NCBI GenBank assembly: GCA_033852165.1
Contig: JAWSUZ010000074.1
Coordinates: 62,001-126,000, forward strand
Origin: Agarilytica sp033852165
GTDB taxonomy: Bacteria; Pseudomonadota; Gammaproteobacteria; Pseudomonadales; Cellvibrionaceae
Direction: 5' to 3'
DNA length: 64,000 nucleotides
Below the pieces are notes generated by a model. That model was not told where the DNA came from and searched no databases. It saw only the letters and a program-made list of their open reading frames with translations. Positions 51,459 through 61,390 of the stretch are shown piece after piece. Position numbers and translations under genes: made by a program. The first letter of the stretch is position 1, and each line of letters starts with the position of its first letter.

Positions 51459-51468
51459 GATTTGAATA

Positions 51469-51496
51469 AAAAACCCGCCACTAGTGGCGGGTTTTC
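51469..51496. terminator. Bidirectional rho-independent terminator
   Basis: Stem AAACCCGCCA/TGGCGGGTTT around a CTAG loop with flanking A- and T-runs, between the receptor gene (plus, stop 51458) and the protease gene (minus, stop 51524). Confidence 0.92.
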
Positions 51497-51523
51497 AGTG
51501 TGGACTATTATTTTGTTACGGTT

Positions 51524-54500
51524 TTAGCTGGCGTTACAGTTTGTTGCCAAGCTCCAGTTTCCGGGGGAAGTCTCCTCTAGGATAACCACTTTATTCGCAT
51601 CGGTAATGGTACTGCCAAGATAGCTTGCAGTCCCTGTTGCGTAATATAGCGTGTATTGCTCATAGGCGCGATTAGCGATGAGGTGATCGGATAAGGTCGA
51701 TTCAAAACATGCGTCGCCCTCCACCACGTTGATCGTTCGCGAAACTTCAGTAGCGGCATTCCTTGCTGAATCGGATACATTATACGTCAGCGTAAATACA
51801 CCGGTACTGGAAGTGTCGACCGAACCTGTAGTCGCAATGCTAGCGGATATATTGCCATCCACATTGTCATTTGCAGTAGCGCCTGGGTCGACAAAGGTCG
51901 ATCCAATCGTTACGTTCATTGTTGAACTGCCATTCAGCGTAATTACCGGTGGCGTAGTATCAACAACTGAGCAAGTCCCCAATTCAAAATAGCCCGGCGC
52001 TGTTTCGACTAAGGCTGTTGAGGCGCTGGCCGAAGTGCCCATCTCATTATCTGATCCGTTGGCAAAATAGGTTGTTGTGCCGCCAAAACAGAAACTTCCG
52101 TAGCAGACCTGCCCAATGATCCGCGTCGTTGCGCGACCGAAAGCCACATGATCACTATTGATTGAGCTAAAACATGATTGTGGCGGGGAAATTTCAAAAG
52201 TTCGAGTTTCGATTGGACTCGTGTTGCCCACAGCATCTGAAACACTGATTTGAATTTCATGAAACCCTACTGATAGATTCGGAAAACTGATGTTCCATTG
52301 GCCAGAGTTTAGATCGGAATATAGCTGCGCCATTCCTCCATCGAGGTTTATCGATAATTGATTGAGATCACCGTCGGCATCGTTTGCGTTAATAATGAAT
52401 TCAGCCGTGAGGCCGTCGATGTTTATTTCGATAGACGCAATAACAGGAGCAACTCCGGGAAGCACATCGATAGAGAGTGTGTGGCGAGCACTTTCTAATC
52501 CACTCGTGTCACTGGCGTAAACGATAATCGTATTATTTCCATCGACAAGGTCATTAACGTTTGCACTCCATTGAGCGCTTGCGCTCATACTGAACCAATC
52601 CAACTCATTAACCTTTATCCAAATGTTTTGCAAATCGCCATTTGAATCAAAGGATTCGCCAGAGATGTTTGCAGTACGTCCATTTAAAACATAAGCAACA
52701 TTACTGACTGTAGGAGCTGCAGGTTGATTCAATGTGATTTCAATCGTGAATAAATCACTGACATGACCAGAGTTGTCTGTTGCTTGGATTTCAAATTGAT
52801 AATTTCCGTTCGGATAATTGCCTAGGTCGTAGTGCCAGTATGCGCGCTCATTGTGAGTGGCTGTGAGCCAGGTTGATGAACCCACTTCACGCAATTGAAC
52901 GCTGGCCATATCAATTGCACCGTCTAAATCGAGGGCGTTAATGCTCAGTATGGTTGTCGAAAGTGTATCGTCGTAATAGTGATATGCATTTTCAATGGTG
53001 GGTGTAAAATTTTCATCAACGATTGTGAACACTTGTTCGCAAAGGCCTTCTAAATTCGCACCATCGACCACTCGGCCTTGAATGATAAAATCACCAAACC
53101 CTGGGATAGGTATTTCCCCAGCGGTAAGCGGGTGGGGCCAGGTTTGCAGCCATTCGCTTTGTGAGGCTTCTTTTGCATACATGCGTTGTTGGTCACCGTT
53201 AATGTCTGAAGTGAGCATGTAGTAACGTAATGCGCCCTGGCGTTTGATAATTTCGGTAAATTGGCAAGTCGGGGCTTCATCAGTAGTCGGATAGATAACG
53301 TGATGGACGACTGTGCCACAGGCGCTTTGCAGGTTGGTAGAATCCGTCGCGCGGGTTTCGATCGTTAACACGCTGCCATCGGTATAGATCTCAGGTAAAC
53401 GAAAGGTCCAGTTTTCACGGTAATTGACTTCGGTGTGATCCGCCAGCGTTGTCCAAGCACCGCTGTTAATACGGTATTCGGTTAAAACACTGCTGTAGTT
53501 GTTGTCATCAACAAAGCCGTATAAGTCAACTTCACCCGCCACAGCAGACGTGGAGGGAATCGCACCGGCAAAAACACATACAGGTGCTTCAGCTGCAAGA
53601 ATGTTAACCGATATGTTCACAACATTACTTAATTGGTCAGCGCTATCGATTCCGTACATATAAATTGTGTGAGAACCAATTGCGATATTGTCAATTTCAA
53701 GGGTCCAATAACTGTTGATCACTGGATAAGGCGTCCACGTTCCCTGGCCAGGAATTCCCGAGCCGTCAACTTGGTAAAACATTGCTGTTACGGGGTTGTC
53801 GCTATTGGTAGACCGTAAGTAAATTGACGCACGCTGGTCATTTACGCGATGAGAATTTTCTTGAATAACCGGAGGCGTTGCCAATTCAAAAGAAAATATT
53901 TGCGTAAAGGTAAACTGCTCGCCGGTTGAATCGGTAGTGCGAATATCAATATTGATATCGCCGTAATTCAAAACTGGAATGTCGACAGTAAATGTCGCAT
54001 CTTGAATTGAAGCCGATATCCAATCCGCTTCGCCAGAAGGTTTTAACTCGACAGAGACTATGCCATCACTATTCGCGTCGAAGACTTCACCGTCAATGCG
54101 TAAAGCGCCCGGTGTAATCGTTGCGTTAAGATTTTGAACCTCTGGCGCAAAGGCTGTTTCTGTAAGGGGAGTACAGTTCGAGTCAGTCGTAAAAAACCCA
54201 GGAGATTGTTCTAGCAGGGTTGAACTGAGAAAACCGTAGGAACCTAAACTATCATCGGAGCCAACCGCGTAATAAGTTGTTGTCGGAAAAAAACCACCGG
54301 AAGTCTGTGTGTAGGCGCGGCCAGCAGAAACGTGTTGGTCATTAGTGGCCGTTGTTGCGGTACAGGAAGCCACAATGTGGGGGAAATACCCTGCGATTTC
54401 TGCGGCGCGAACACGCAGGACTCGAGCGTTATCATAAGTTTCTGGATCGCCAAGGGGGATGTCATTGTACATAACGGCGGGTGTTGAAAAATACGGTATA

Positions 54501-55639
54501 CGGGGGCAGGAAAGACCGGAGCAAGAATATGCCATGACGCTGCGCCAATAAGGTTCATAAATAGTGTTTTGCAATCCGTAGCCAAAAGAGTAACGTGAAT
54601 TATTACCATTGGCGCGGTCATGCATTGCGCCGAAATTATGTCCGAGTTCATGAATAGGAGTGTAAGAACTCATGCAGGTGTTGGAGGTAACACTAAAAGT
54701 GCTCGAAAGGCGGGTATCAACATAGGCGATACCGCAATAATTATGAGCATCTGAAACTAGCATCACCATATCGGCGCCGACACTTTCTCGAATACCGTGG
54801 ATCTCATCCATATTACCGTCGTCAATATTTTTGAGCGCGCTAAGGCTTGTGCTCATGTTGTCGGTTTCTTCGTAATCGGTGTAATGAGTACCGACCCATT
54901 GTAAGCGAGCGTGGATAAGAGAATTTTCCAGTACGTCGTTACCTGTGACGAGTGATAATTCGATTAGCCCCTGAACGTCGTTCACTGCGGCTTGGGTTGC
55001 GGGCGTTACCACAAACATAATGTCGATGGTGTAAGGATTCTCGACCGACGCGGGTGACTCTCCATCAATGCGATTGCCATAAACGGGAGCGGCTGCGGCC
55101 ATTACTGAACCGTCATCCATTACAGCATCGCCGCTGTTTTCAAATTCTTCGGGGTCAGAACTCACCATGACCTGGCCGCCAGCGCCGTCTGGGAAAATTT
55201 GAATAATTTCATTAGGCGTATGAATAGTACCGGTTATTTGACCATTCACTTCAACAAAATATGCGCGGCCTTTAATACCGGTTTCTAAACCATAAGGGTC
55301 GAGATAAACAACATCGCCGATCCAGTTTTGTCCGTTAAGACGGTTGTTTTCTATTTTTTCTTTTACGGCATAAAAGTTTTCTAAGCCGGGAAGTTCAATT
55401 TTAAAATCGGGTAAATCGAACAGTTTTAGCAGATCAATATTAATGGTGCTTGCCGATTTGTTCATCATCATTTGTATGCTTGATGGAGCAGAGTTGGGCA
55501 GTGTGATGACTTGGGTATTAATTTGTTGAGACTCTATTCTCGCCAAAAGATTCTCTATTGGTGTTTCGGCGTAAGTCGCGGATGAAAATATCGCGAAACT
55601 GACGGCTGTACGAGTCAGCCATTGATTTAATTTCTTCAT
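51524..55639 (-). CDS. Secreted metzincin (reprolysin-like) metalloprotease with Ig-like modules, paralogue A
   Basis: 1,371 residues from ATG 55639, chosen for its GGAGAGG site; a longer frame begins at 55678. Signal peptide, propeptide-like region to about 190, then a metzincin catalytic domain with H-E-L-G-H-N-F-G-A-M-H-D (His330, Glu331, His334, His340) and a Met-turn S-V-M-A-Y. A series of about six Ig/fibronectin-like domains follows. Three Cys-bounded modules of about 60 residues with D-H-x-x-A-x-R-A and Y-A-x-G-S/T occur after the catalytic domain, near 1190 and at the C-terminus. One DUF5011/HYR-like repeat (P-V-I-T-L-N-G-S...D-P-G-A-T-A-N-D-N-V-D-G) lies near 1240. Probably secreted by type II secretion. 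Confidence 0.92.
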   Translation of the reverse strand: MKKLNQWLTRTAVSFAIFSSATYAETPIENLLARIESQQINTQVITLPNSAPSSIQMMMNKSASTINIDLLKLFDLPDFKIELPGLENFYAVKEKIENNRLNGQNWIGDVVYLDPYGLETGIKGRAYFVEVNGQITGTIHTPNEIIQIFPDGAGGQVMVSSDPEEFENSGDAVMDDGSVMAAAAPVYGNRIDGESPASVENPYTIDIMFVVTPATQAAVNDVQGLIELSLVTGNDVLENSLIHARLQWVGTHYTDYEETDNMSTSLSALKNIDDGNMDEIHGIRESVGADMVMLVSDAHNYCGIAYVDTRLSSTFSVTSNTCMSSYTPIHELGHNFGAMHDRANGNNSRYSFGYGLQNTIYEPYWRSVMAYSCSGLSCPRIPYFSTPAVMYNDIPLGDPETYDNARVLRVRAAEIAGYFPHIVASCTATTATNDQHVSAGRAYTQTSGGFFPTTTYYAVGSDDSLGSYGFLSSTLLEQSPGFFTTDSNCTPLTETAFAPEVQNLNATITPGALRIDGEVFDANSDGIVSVELKPSGEADWISASIQDATFTVDIPVLNYGDINIDIRTTDSTGEQFTFTQIFSFELATPPVIQENSHRVNDQRASIYLRSTNSDNPVTAMFYQVDGSGIPGQGTWTPYPVINSYWTLEIDNIAIGSHTIYMYGIDSADQLSNVVNISVNILAAEAPVCVFAGAIPSTSAVAGEVDLYGFVDDNNYSSVLTEYRINSGAWTTLADHTEVNYRENWTFRLPEIYTDGSVLTIETRATDSTNLQSACGTVVHHVIYPTTDEAPTCQFTEIIKRQGALRYYMLTSDINGDQQRMYAKEASQSEWLQTWPHPLTAGEIPIPGFGDFIIQGRVVDGANLEGLCEQVFTIVDENFTPTIENAYHYYDDTLSTTILSINALDLDGAIDMASVQLREVGSSTWLTATHNERAYWHYDLGNYPNGNYQFEIQATDNSGHVSDLFTIEITLNQPAAPTVSNVAYVLNGRTANISGESFDSNGDLQNIWIKVNELDWFSMSASAQWSANVNDLVDGNNTIIVYASDTSGLESARHTLSIDVLPGVAPVIASIEINIDGLTAEFIINANDADGDLNQLSINLDGGMAQLYSDLNSGQWNISFPNLSVGFHEIQISVSDAVGNTSPIETRTFEISPPQSCFSSINSDHVAFGRATTRIIGQVCYGSFCFGGTTTYFANGSDNEMGTSASASTALVETAPGYFELGTCSVVDTTPPVITLNGSSTMNVTIGSTFVDPGATANDNVDGNISASIATTGSVDTSSTGVFTLTYNVSDSARNAATEVSRTINVVEGDACFESTLSDHLIANRAYEQYTLYYATGTASYLGSTITDANKVVILEETSPGNWSLATNCNAS

Positions 55640-55880
55640 TGTATTTACCTCTCCTAAGTTGTGACCATCCATAAACAAGTGTGCGTTGCGGTTAAATGTA
55701 AACGACTATTTTCACCCCACCCGATACCGTTATTTGCACTAAGCAAACTCCTTTATCAAGTAGCGTAAATCTGACGATTTTATTTTTACCTTGCTACAAA
55801 CTGCTTATGCTCGGGCACTAACTATCATTAAATATGATCAACAATTTATGTTGTCATTTTTTGCCAGCGATTTTCGAAGG

Positions 55881-56040
55881 GCACAGGAAAGCCTGAGCTG
55901 CCCAGCGATAAAGCGGCAACGGGTTGTTTTTAACGAACTGTTTTTTGTGCTTATCGTTTTGACATAAAACGAATGCGCACGGGGTCCACGCTTTTTAATG
56001 ACGAAGCGTTTTCTTATTTAGGCAGGTTTTTATTTTTGGC
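55881..56040 (-). ncRNA. Conserved structured leader upstream of protease A (unknown class)
   Basis: The 47-base core (55881-55927), in plus-strand lettering, runs GCACAG...CTGAGCTGCCC...GCGGCAACGGGTTGT. It recurs upstream of protease B. A small stem CAGG/CCTG here is CAGA/TCTG there, a compensatory change; a longer TGCC...GC / GCGGCA stem is kept with different bulge and loop. A weaker shared block (GGCAGGTTTTTATT) lies near 56022. The core ends 242 bases before the start codon. I could not match it to a riboswitch class I know. Confidence 0.4.
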
Positions 56041-56330
56041 TAGATGAAAAACCGATGAACTACATCGATATTTCATTAGTACAGCTGATTTGCGCGCAAT
56101 ATACCATATCGAAATAAGCGATTTGTTGACTATGGCGACATCTTATTCATTATTTTTCGGTTTTAGGTGACCGATTTGATCGTTATAGGTCTTTTTTGGC
56201 TGTTTTGTGACCGCGTTCACATGGTTGATTGTCGGTTAAGGTGAGTCGACGGTAGCTTAGTTGGGGGGCGAGCCTAGGAGTGTGATTGGGCGCATTATAG
56301 GTCTGGAGTAAGGTAACGGGCAGATGAAAA

Positions 56331-56400
56331 TGAGGCGGGGGAAAAGGAAACGGGAGACGGATAAAAGACGACGGGAAACTGATAAAAGAAAACGGGTAGG
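56331..56400. repeat. Purine-rich GGGAGACGG tract
   Basis: About 70 bases of G-runs and A-runs (GGAAACGGGAGACGGATAAA), related to the tract at 38987-39050. It lies just past the protease B terminator. Role unknown. Confidence 0.6.
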
Positions 56401-56420
56401 TTACTGATTGGGCGGGCACA

Positions 56421-56446
56421 AAAAACCCGCCAAAAAAGCGGGTTTA
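56421..56446 (-). terminator. Rho-independent terminator of protease B
   Basis: Minus-strand stem AAACCCGC/GCGGGTTT with a 7-base loop, followed by a T-run. The stop codon of protease B is at 56534. Confidence 0.88.
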
Positions 56447-56533
56447 TTTGTTTGCATACTCAGGTCGTTTTACCTGAGCTTAGTTATCATTTCTAACTAA
56501 GTTACACGCTCTAAGCTAGTTGCAAGCTCTAAC

Positions 56534-59500
56534 TTAGTTACACGTTCCTACGGAATCCCAATTACCTGGAGACGTTTCTTCAAGAGACGCGATTGTATTG
56601 GCATCGGTGTAAGTGCTGCCAAGGTAAGTTGCTGTTCCTGTCGAGTAGTACAAAGAGTACTGCGTGTAGGCACGGCCAGCCGTTGTATGGTCGGCCAACG
56701 TTGATGTGAAACAGCTGCTCGCAGCAACAACATTCACTGTTCGTGAAACTTGAGTTGCGGCGTTACCGGCTGTATCAGACACGTTGTAATTCAATATATA
56801 GCTTCCAATAACTGCAGTGTTTACCGAACCAGAAACAACGATGCTTGATGTGATGTCACCATCAACGTTGTCGCTTGCACTTGCGCCAGGGTCAACAAAA
56901 CTACCGCCAACATTTACTGACATTGTGGCGCTGCCGATTAGTGTGATAACCGGTGCAACAGCATCGCTAGTGACATTAACGGTACGGGTTACTTGGCTAG
57001 CTGCATTACCTGCCGCATCGCTGACGTCGTACGTTAATTGATAACTGCCTGCGACAGCCGTATTCACTGAACCATTAACGGTAATATTTGCACTGATGTC
57101 GCCATCAACGTTGTCACTAGCAGTCGCGCCGGGGTCTACAAAGCTACCACCGACATTCACAGCCATTGTGGCACTGCCGATTAGCGTTATGACCGGTGCA
57201 ACAGAGTCGACTTCAACGTTCACTGTACGTGTGGCTTGAATGGCTGCATTACCAGCAGCATCGCTGACGTTGTAAGTCAGTTGATAGCTACCTGCAACGG
57301 CAGTATTCACTGAGCCAGTAACAATGATGTTTGCACTGATGTTGCCATCAACGTTATCACTTGCGGTTGCGCCGGGGTCTGTGAAAGTTGATCCGATAGC
57401 AATACTCATCGGTGAGCTTCCGTTCAGTGTGATAATCGGTGCAGTGATATCGACAGTAGAACACGTGCCGATTTCAAAGAAGCTTGTGGACGTTTCGTTA
57501 AGGCCTGTGATTGCGCTAGCGCTGGTTCCCATGTTGTCGTTTGAGCCGTTAGCAAAATAGGTATCAGTGCCGCCGAAACAGAAAGTCCCGATACAGGTTT
57601 CTCCGATAAGTTGTGTATTGGCTCTGCTCGCAGTTACGTGATCCGCATTGCTTGCTGTAAAGCAGGTTTGTACGGGCACGATGTTGAAGTTAAGCACGGT
57701 ATCTGCGCTTAGGTTGCCCACGACGTCTTCTGCATTAACGATAATTTGGTGCGCGCCTTCCGCAAGGTTAGAAACGGTAATGCCCCAAAACCCATTATTA
57801 AAGTCGGTGTAATAACGTGTTTCAGTTCCGTCAATAACGATAACGAGTCGACGCAGGTCATCATCCGCATCTGTGGCGTTGGCACCGATTAGCACAGAAA
57901 AATCACTGGAGTTGACGGTCAAATTAGTGGTGACTATCACAGGAGCAACACCAGGATCAAAGTCAATCGTTAGTGTTTGGTGAGCACTTTCTAATCCGTC
58001 GGTATCTGTCGCCCAGACTTCAATGGTATTGGTTCCGTCGACAAGATTATTGACCCATCTTCCCCAGCTGGCTGAAGCGGTCATGGTAAATGCTGCGTCG
58101 TCGTTAAGCTTGAAGAAGATCTGGTCAAGGTTACCGTTGTCATCAACCGTTTCTCCGCTCAAGATGGCGCTGCGACCGTTTAATTCATATGTGAGGTTAC
58201 TAAGCACAGGAGCGACGGGGCGATCAACGATAAATTGGAAGCTGAAAACGTCGCTGACATTACCGGCAACATCCGTAGCGCGTGCTTCATAGTAGTAGGT
58301 TCCATTGGCAAGCAAGCCGATGTCGTAACGCCAATTTCTATCGTCATTGCGTGTGGCTGAGAGCCAAGTGCCTGAGCCCACTTCTCGAACTTGAACAGAA
58401 GTCACGTCTAGGTTCCAATCCCAATCGATTGCATTAATTGAGGCCGTGGCTGTGTTGAGGTCGTCGTCAAAATAGCCATAAGCGCCGTCGATAATTGGCG
58501 CATAACCTTCGTTAGCTAGGGTGATAGTGGTCGAACATAAACCTTCTAGACCGGTATCATCAACCACGCGTCCTTGTATGGTAAATTCGCCATAACCGGG
58601 AAGGTCGAGACCGCCAACAGTCAAAATCGCTGGCCATGCTTGCGACCAATTCGCTTGAGAGGATTCTTTTGCGTAGATTTGTGCCTGGTTGCCGTTGGCA
58701 TCAGAGGTCATCAAGTAATAACGTATATACCCTTGGTGTTTTGTGACTTCAGTAAAGTTACAGCTAGGGGCTTCGTCACCTGAAGGATATGCCACGGTAT
58801 AAGCCATGCTGCCACAGCTGGTTTGTAAGCCGGTTGAATCGGTGGCTCGTGTTTCGATATTAACCGTACTGCCGTTGGCATAAGTTTGCGGCAGGCTGAA
58901 GGACCAGATTTCACGATAATTTGATCGGGTATAAGTATTAAGGTTTAGCCATGCGCCACTCTCCAAGCGATATTCTACTTCGATATCACCCTGGTTGATA
59001 TCTTCAACAAAGCCATGGATGTCCAATTCTCCAGCGGTGCCTGAGTATCTGGGAGCTGTGCCAGCAAAGATGCACAGAGGTGCTTGGGCGGTGGGAATGG
59101 TGATGCCTACGCTTAAAACATTACTGTTTTGATAGCTTTCATCAACACCGAAAAAGTGAATCGTGTGAGCGCCTACGGCAACATTTGGAATCTCCATTGT
59201 CCAGTAGGCGTTGTCGATAGGGAATGAAGTCCATGTGCCCTGTGTGGGGTCACCGGCACCATCGATTTGATAGCGAAGTTCAGTAACGGTGTTGTCAGGG
59301 TCGCTGTATTGACCATTGATAAATACCGTTTGATCGGCAAAGTCTGCGTAGCTTTGTGTAATCGTCGGTGGTTCGCCTGTTTCTAAGGTAAAGCCCTGGG
59401 TAATTGAGAAAGATGCACCGGTTGCATCTGTTGCCCGAATATCAACATCGATATCACCGAGAACGACGACGGATAGCTCAACGGCAAAGTTGCTGTTGGT

Positions 59501-61147
59501 AATGGTTCCGGCAGTCCAGTTTGGTTCTGTGCTGAGTTTTGCTTCTATCGAGACGATGTCATCGCTATTTGCGTCAAACACTTCACCGTCAATACGTACG
59601 CCGCCAAAAATAATGGTGGATTGTAGGTTTTGCATTTCAGGTGGGAAAGCCGTCTCGCCAGTGCTTGAACAGCTAGCCTTGGTGAAATAGCCTGCGGGTT
59701 CTTCAGACAAGGTATTTGAGGTGAAGCTGTAGCTACCTAGAGCATCAGCAGAGCCAACCGCGTAGTAAGTTGTGGTTGGGAATATTCCGCCAGAAGATTC
59801 TGTGTAGGCACGCCCCGCAGTAACATGGTCGCCATTAGATGAAGAATATTCAGTGCAATAAGACACTTCAGCGGCGTTAAAACCCGCCACTTCAGCAACA
59901 CGCACGCGCAATACTCGTGCGTTATCGCTAGCTTCTGCATCACCTAAAGGAAGATCGTTATACGTCAGCATTGGTGTAGAAAAATAGGGCACGCGGGCAC
60001 AATAGAGGCCGTCGCAGGGGTAGCTCATTACCGTACGCCAGTAGGGTTCCACGCTGTCGATTTGCAAGCCATAACCAAAACTGTAGTAATAGTTACTGGC
60101 GTTGTTGGTGTCATGATGAGCACCAAAATTGTGGCCGAGTTCATGGATGGGGGTATAGGCACTCATGCACCCGTGAAATACGACGCTAAATGCGTAAGTT
60201 GTGTCTGAATCTAAATAGGCGATTCCACAATAATTGGTCGCATGGGACACTAGCATTACCATGTCTGCACCCAGTGTTGCGCGCACAGCGTGAATTTCGT
60301 CCATGTCACCGTCGTTGGGGTCTCTCATATCGTAAAGAGTCGGGGCCATTAAGTCGGTTTCTTGGTAGTCCGGTGTGTAATGGGTGCCTACCCAACGCAA
60401 GCGTGCAGGAATAAGCGAGTTCTCTAGCACGTCGTTACCCGTAAGCAGCGAAAGCTCGATTAAAGGTTGAACATCGCTAACCGCTGCAGCTGTGGCAAGT
60501 GTTACCACAAACATCACGTCTATGGTGTAAGGGTTTGCCATGGTCGCGGGGGATTCACCGTCAATACGACCGCCAATGATGGGGTCAGCAGCGGTAGCGC
60601 CTTGGCTTTGTGCGCCATTTTCGTCTTGGACTGGCTCGCCTTCAGGGGCAAAATCTTCAGGGTTTGAACTGGTCATTACCTGACCGCCAGCGCCATCGGG
60701 GAAGATTTGAATAATTTTGTCGGCGGTATGAATCACACCGGTAATATCACCATTTTTTTCGACAAAATAGGCACGCCCTTGCACGCCGGTTTCAAAGCCG
60801 TAAGGGTCTAGGAAGAACACATCTCCGGTCCAGTTGCGGCCGTTGAAGCGGTTGTTTTGTACCTTTTCTTTGATGGCGTATAGGTTGTCTAAACCCGGAA
60901 ATTCAATTTTGAAATCGGGTAGGTCAAACAAGCCTAAAAGGTCAAGGTTGATCGCAGTTGCCGGTTGGCCCATATACATCTGTACGGCAGATGGGGCGCT
61001 GGTGGGCAGGGTCATTACCTGAGTGTTAAATTGTTGGGCTTGAACGCGGGCCATAAAAGCTTCGATGGGCGTTTCTGAATATGCGCCAGAGGATTGCATG
61101 GCTACGCCGAGTACGGCCCCAGCCAACCAGTGGTTAAATTTGTTCAT
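56534..61147 (-). CDS. Secreted metzincin (reprolysin-like) metalloprotease with Ig-like modules, paralogue B
   Basis: 1,537 residues with the same domain order as the adjacent paralogue A: signal peptide, propeptide region, metzincin domain with H-E-L-G-H-N-F-G-A-H-H-D (His335, Glu336, His339, His345) and Met-turn T-V-M-S-Y, Ig-like domains, and three Cys-bounded D-H-x-x-A-x-R-A modules. The extra length comes mainly from the DUF5011/HYR-like repeat, present three times in tandem here (residues about 1240-1470, each with D-P-G-A and D-N-V-D-G) but once in paralogue A. These repeats are near-identical, so recombination could change their number. Probable substrate: extracellular protein. Confidence 0.93.
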   Translation of the reverse strand: MNKFNHWLAGAVLGVAMQSSGAYSETPIEAFMARVQAQQFNTQVMTLPTSAPSAVQMYMGQPATAINLDLLGLFDLPDFKIEFPGLDNLYAIKEKVQNNRFNGRNWTGDVFFLDPYGFETGVQGRAYFVEKNGDITGVIHTADKIIQIFPDGAGGQVMTSSNPEDFAPEGEPVQDENGAQSQGATAADPIIGGRIDGESPATMANPYTIDVMFVVTLATAAAVSDVQPLIELSLLTGNDVLENSLIPARLRWVGTHYTPDYQETDLMAPTLYDMRDPNDGDMDEIHAVRATLGADMVMLVSHATNYCGIAYLDSDTTYAFSVVFHGCMSAYTPIHELGHNFGAHHDTNNASNYYYSFGYGLQIDSVEPYWRTVMSYPCDGLYCARVPYFSTPMLTYNDLPLGDAEASDNARVLRVRVAEVAGFNAAEVSYCTEYSSSNGDHVTAGRAYTESSGGIFPTTTYYAVGSADALGSYSFTSNTLSEEPAGYFTKASCSSTGETAFPPEMQNLQSTIIFGGVRIDGEVFDANSDDIVSIEAKLSTEPNWTAGTITNSNFAVELSVVVLGDIDVDIRATDATGASFSITQGFTLETGEPPTITQSYADFADQTVFINGQYSDPDNTVTELRYQIDGAGDPTQGTWTSFPIDNAYWTMEIPNVAVGAHTIHFFGVDESYQNSNVLSVGITIPTAQAPLCIFAGTAPRYSGTAGELDIHGFVEDINQGDIEVEYRLESGAWLNLNTYTRSNYREIWSFSLPQTYANGSTVNIETRATDSTGLQTSCGSMAYTVAYPSGDEAPSCNFTEVTKHQGYIRYYLMTSDANGNQAQIYAKESSQANWSQAWPAILTVGGLDLPGYGEFTIQGRVVDDTGLEGLCSTTITLANEGYAPIIDGAYGYFDDDLNTATASINAIDWDWNLDVTSVQVREVGSGTWLSATRNDDRNWRYDIGLLANGTYYYEARATDVAGNVSDVFSFQFIVDRPVAPVLSNLTYELNGRSAILSGETVDDNGNLDQIFFKLNDDAAFTMTASASWGRWVNNLVDGTNTIEVWATDTDGLESAHQTLTIDFDPGVAPVIVTTNLTVNSSDFSVLIGANATDADDDLRRLVIVIDGTETRYYTDFNNGFWGITVSNLAEGAHQIIVNAEDVVGNLSADTVLNFNIVPVQTCFTASNADHVTASRANTQLIGETCIGTFCFGGTDTYFANGSNDNMGTSASAITGLNETSTSFFEIGTCSTVDITAPIITLNGSSPMSIAIGSTFTDPGATASDNVDGNISANIIVTGSVNTAVAGSYQLTYNVSDAAGNAAIQATRTVNVEVDSVAPVITLIGSATMAVNVGGSFVDPGATASDNVDGDISANITVNGSVNTAVAGSYQLTYDVSDAAGNAASQVTRTVNVTSDAVAPVITLIGSATMSVNVGGSFVDPGASASDNVDGDITSSIVVSGSVNTAVIGSYILNYNVSDTAGNAATQVSRTVNVVAASSCFTSTLADHTTAGRAYTQYSLYYSTGTATYLGSTYTDANTIASLEETSPGNWDSVGTCN
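56740..57440 (-). repeat. Three tandem copies of an about 77-codon Ig-like repeat inside protease B
   Basis: The segment encoding D-P-G-A-T-A-S-D-N-V-D-G and S-V-N-T-A-V-A-G-S-Y occurs three times in tandem, at near-identical DNA sequence (for example ACTGAACC(A/G)... and GCCATTGTGGCACTGCCGAT twice). Paralogue A has one diverged copy. Confidence 0.85.
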
Positions 61148-61221
61148 TGATAAACTACCTCTAATCTAAAAACGAGCAAGCAGAGAGCTTGTCGTTTCGG
61201 TAATACCGCTTAATTACAGGC

Positions 61222-61390
61222 GCACAGATGCTCTGAGCTGCCCGCATTTACGCGGCAACGGGTTGTGTGTGTAAGTGTGTATTTACGTGCGACGGTTTTT
61301 TGAAAACTCTTGTACACGCGAAAGGCGCGTTCTGACTGCCTTTTTAAAGGTGAGAAAGGTGCGCTTCCATTTGGGTCGGTTTTTATTATT
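61222..61390 (-). ncRNA. Conserved structured leader upstream of protease B (unknown class)
   Basis: Core at 61222-61266 matches the leader of protease A, with covarying stem CAGA/TCTG and the TGCC...GCGGCA stem, then ACGGGTTGT. A further shared GGTCGGTTTTTATTATT lies near 61375. The core ends 75 bases before the start codon, much closer than in A. Candidate cis-acting RNA or protein-binding element. Confidence 0.4.

Larger units (their letters stand above)
55640..56533. other. Long 5' region of protease A
   Basis: About 890 bases between the two protease genes. It holds the conserved leader element (listed separately), a purine-rich tract (56331-56400) and the terminator of protease B. No gene supported. 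Confidence 0.55.

Noticed and set aside
55881..55927. Known riboswitch, for example c-di-GMP-I, cobalamin or glycine
   Set aside because: The conserved core lacks the hallmark bases of these classes (such as the GGCAAACC/CGCAAAGCC pattern of c-di-GMP-I), so I left it unassigned.
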